Translations under genes and position numbers: made by a program | In this document: piece by piece, positions 5,349 to 5,425 of the stretch | Position numbering within the stretch: position 1 is the first letter of the stretch | How the letters are laid out: each line of letters begins with the position of its first letter | Notes under the pieces: model-generated | Seen by the model: the letters and a program-made list of their open reading frames with translations, nothing else | Database searches by the model: none | Told to the model about the DNA's origin: nothing | NCBI GenBank assembly: GCA_017996595.1 | Contig: JAGOGT010000101.1 | Coordinates: 1-5,425 of the forward strand | Reading direction: 5' to 3' | DNA: 5,425 bases | Origin: Candidatus Cloacimonadota bacterium | Lineage (GTDB): Bacteria; Cloacimonadota; Cloacimonadia; Cloacimonadales; Cloacimonadaceae

Positions 5349-5425
5349 ACCTGTAGAAGTATAAGCAAAGCAGGATTCATGCAGCCCACTGCGAGCTTTA
5401 CTATTACTGCTGATTTCACGGGCTG

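Noticed and set aside
5379..5425. ATG-initiated frame running off the right edge (begins MQPTASFTIT)
   Set aside because: Only 15 codons are visible, the AGGA upstream is just 3 bases from the ATG, and the frame is open further upstream through the inverted repeat; it cannot be told from chance.
5243..5425. Minus-strand open frame from the right edge to a TGA at 5243
   Set aside because: It runs straight through the inverted repeat and the tandem repeats, and its translation is low-quality (Cys/Pro/Arg-rich) with no motif.
5194..5425. CRISPR array or attachment site in the repeat-rich tail
   Set aside because: The repeats are 7-13 bases with no regular spacers, and no tRNA, integrase or duplicated target was seen.

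Overview
This window looks like bacterial chromosome from a Gram-negative-type organism with an outer membrane, most likely Candidatus Cloacimonadota or a close relative in the Fibrobacterota-Chlorobiota-Bacteroidota neighbourhood. The reasons are a secreted protein ending in a fibronectin-like segment plus a YPNPF-type C-terminal FlgD-like/sorting domain, an outer-membrane barrel-like protein with an A|Q signal-peptide junction and a C-terminal Phe, and roughly balanced base composition. The phylum assignment is inferred from protein style; no rRNA or tRNA is present.

Layout: (1) 1-495, the 3' end of a secreted/surface protein gene on +. (2) 496-604, a convergent intergenic gap with a strong hairpin (558-597), probably the transcript end. 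(3) 605-1306 on -, a predicted outer-membrane barrel-like protein of unknown function. (4) 1307-1514, a divergent intergenic region with one sigma70-like promoter candidate facing each way, each with an exact TTGACA. (5) 1515-5193, a tightly packed four-gene + operon: a MutS-family ATPase without the mismatch-recognition domain, the two halves of a ThrE-type amino-acid exporter (N-terminal-domain protein, then the small membrane subunit), and an HD-domain metal phosphohydrolase. The first three genes are joined by one-base stop/start overlaps (TAATG, TGATG), and the fourth follows after 12 bases. (6) 5194-5425, no convincing gene; it holds three short tandem-repeat blocks and a perfect 13-bp inverted repeat with an internal tandem copy.

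The operon reads best as an amino-acid-related unit. The exporter pair would move small amino acids such as threonine or serine (or another small solute) across the inner membrane. The MutS-like ATPase lacks what is needed to recognise mismatches, and its Walker B region continues into an NPEEG motif. This recalls MutS-like ATPases associated with B12-dependent lysine/ornithine aminomutases (KamC-type), so it may be a chaperone/reactivase-type ATPase rather than a repair enzyme. That functional idea is an inference. The HD protein resembles an uncharacterised archaeal-style HD family with a conserved C-terminal domain, and its substrate is unknown.
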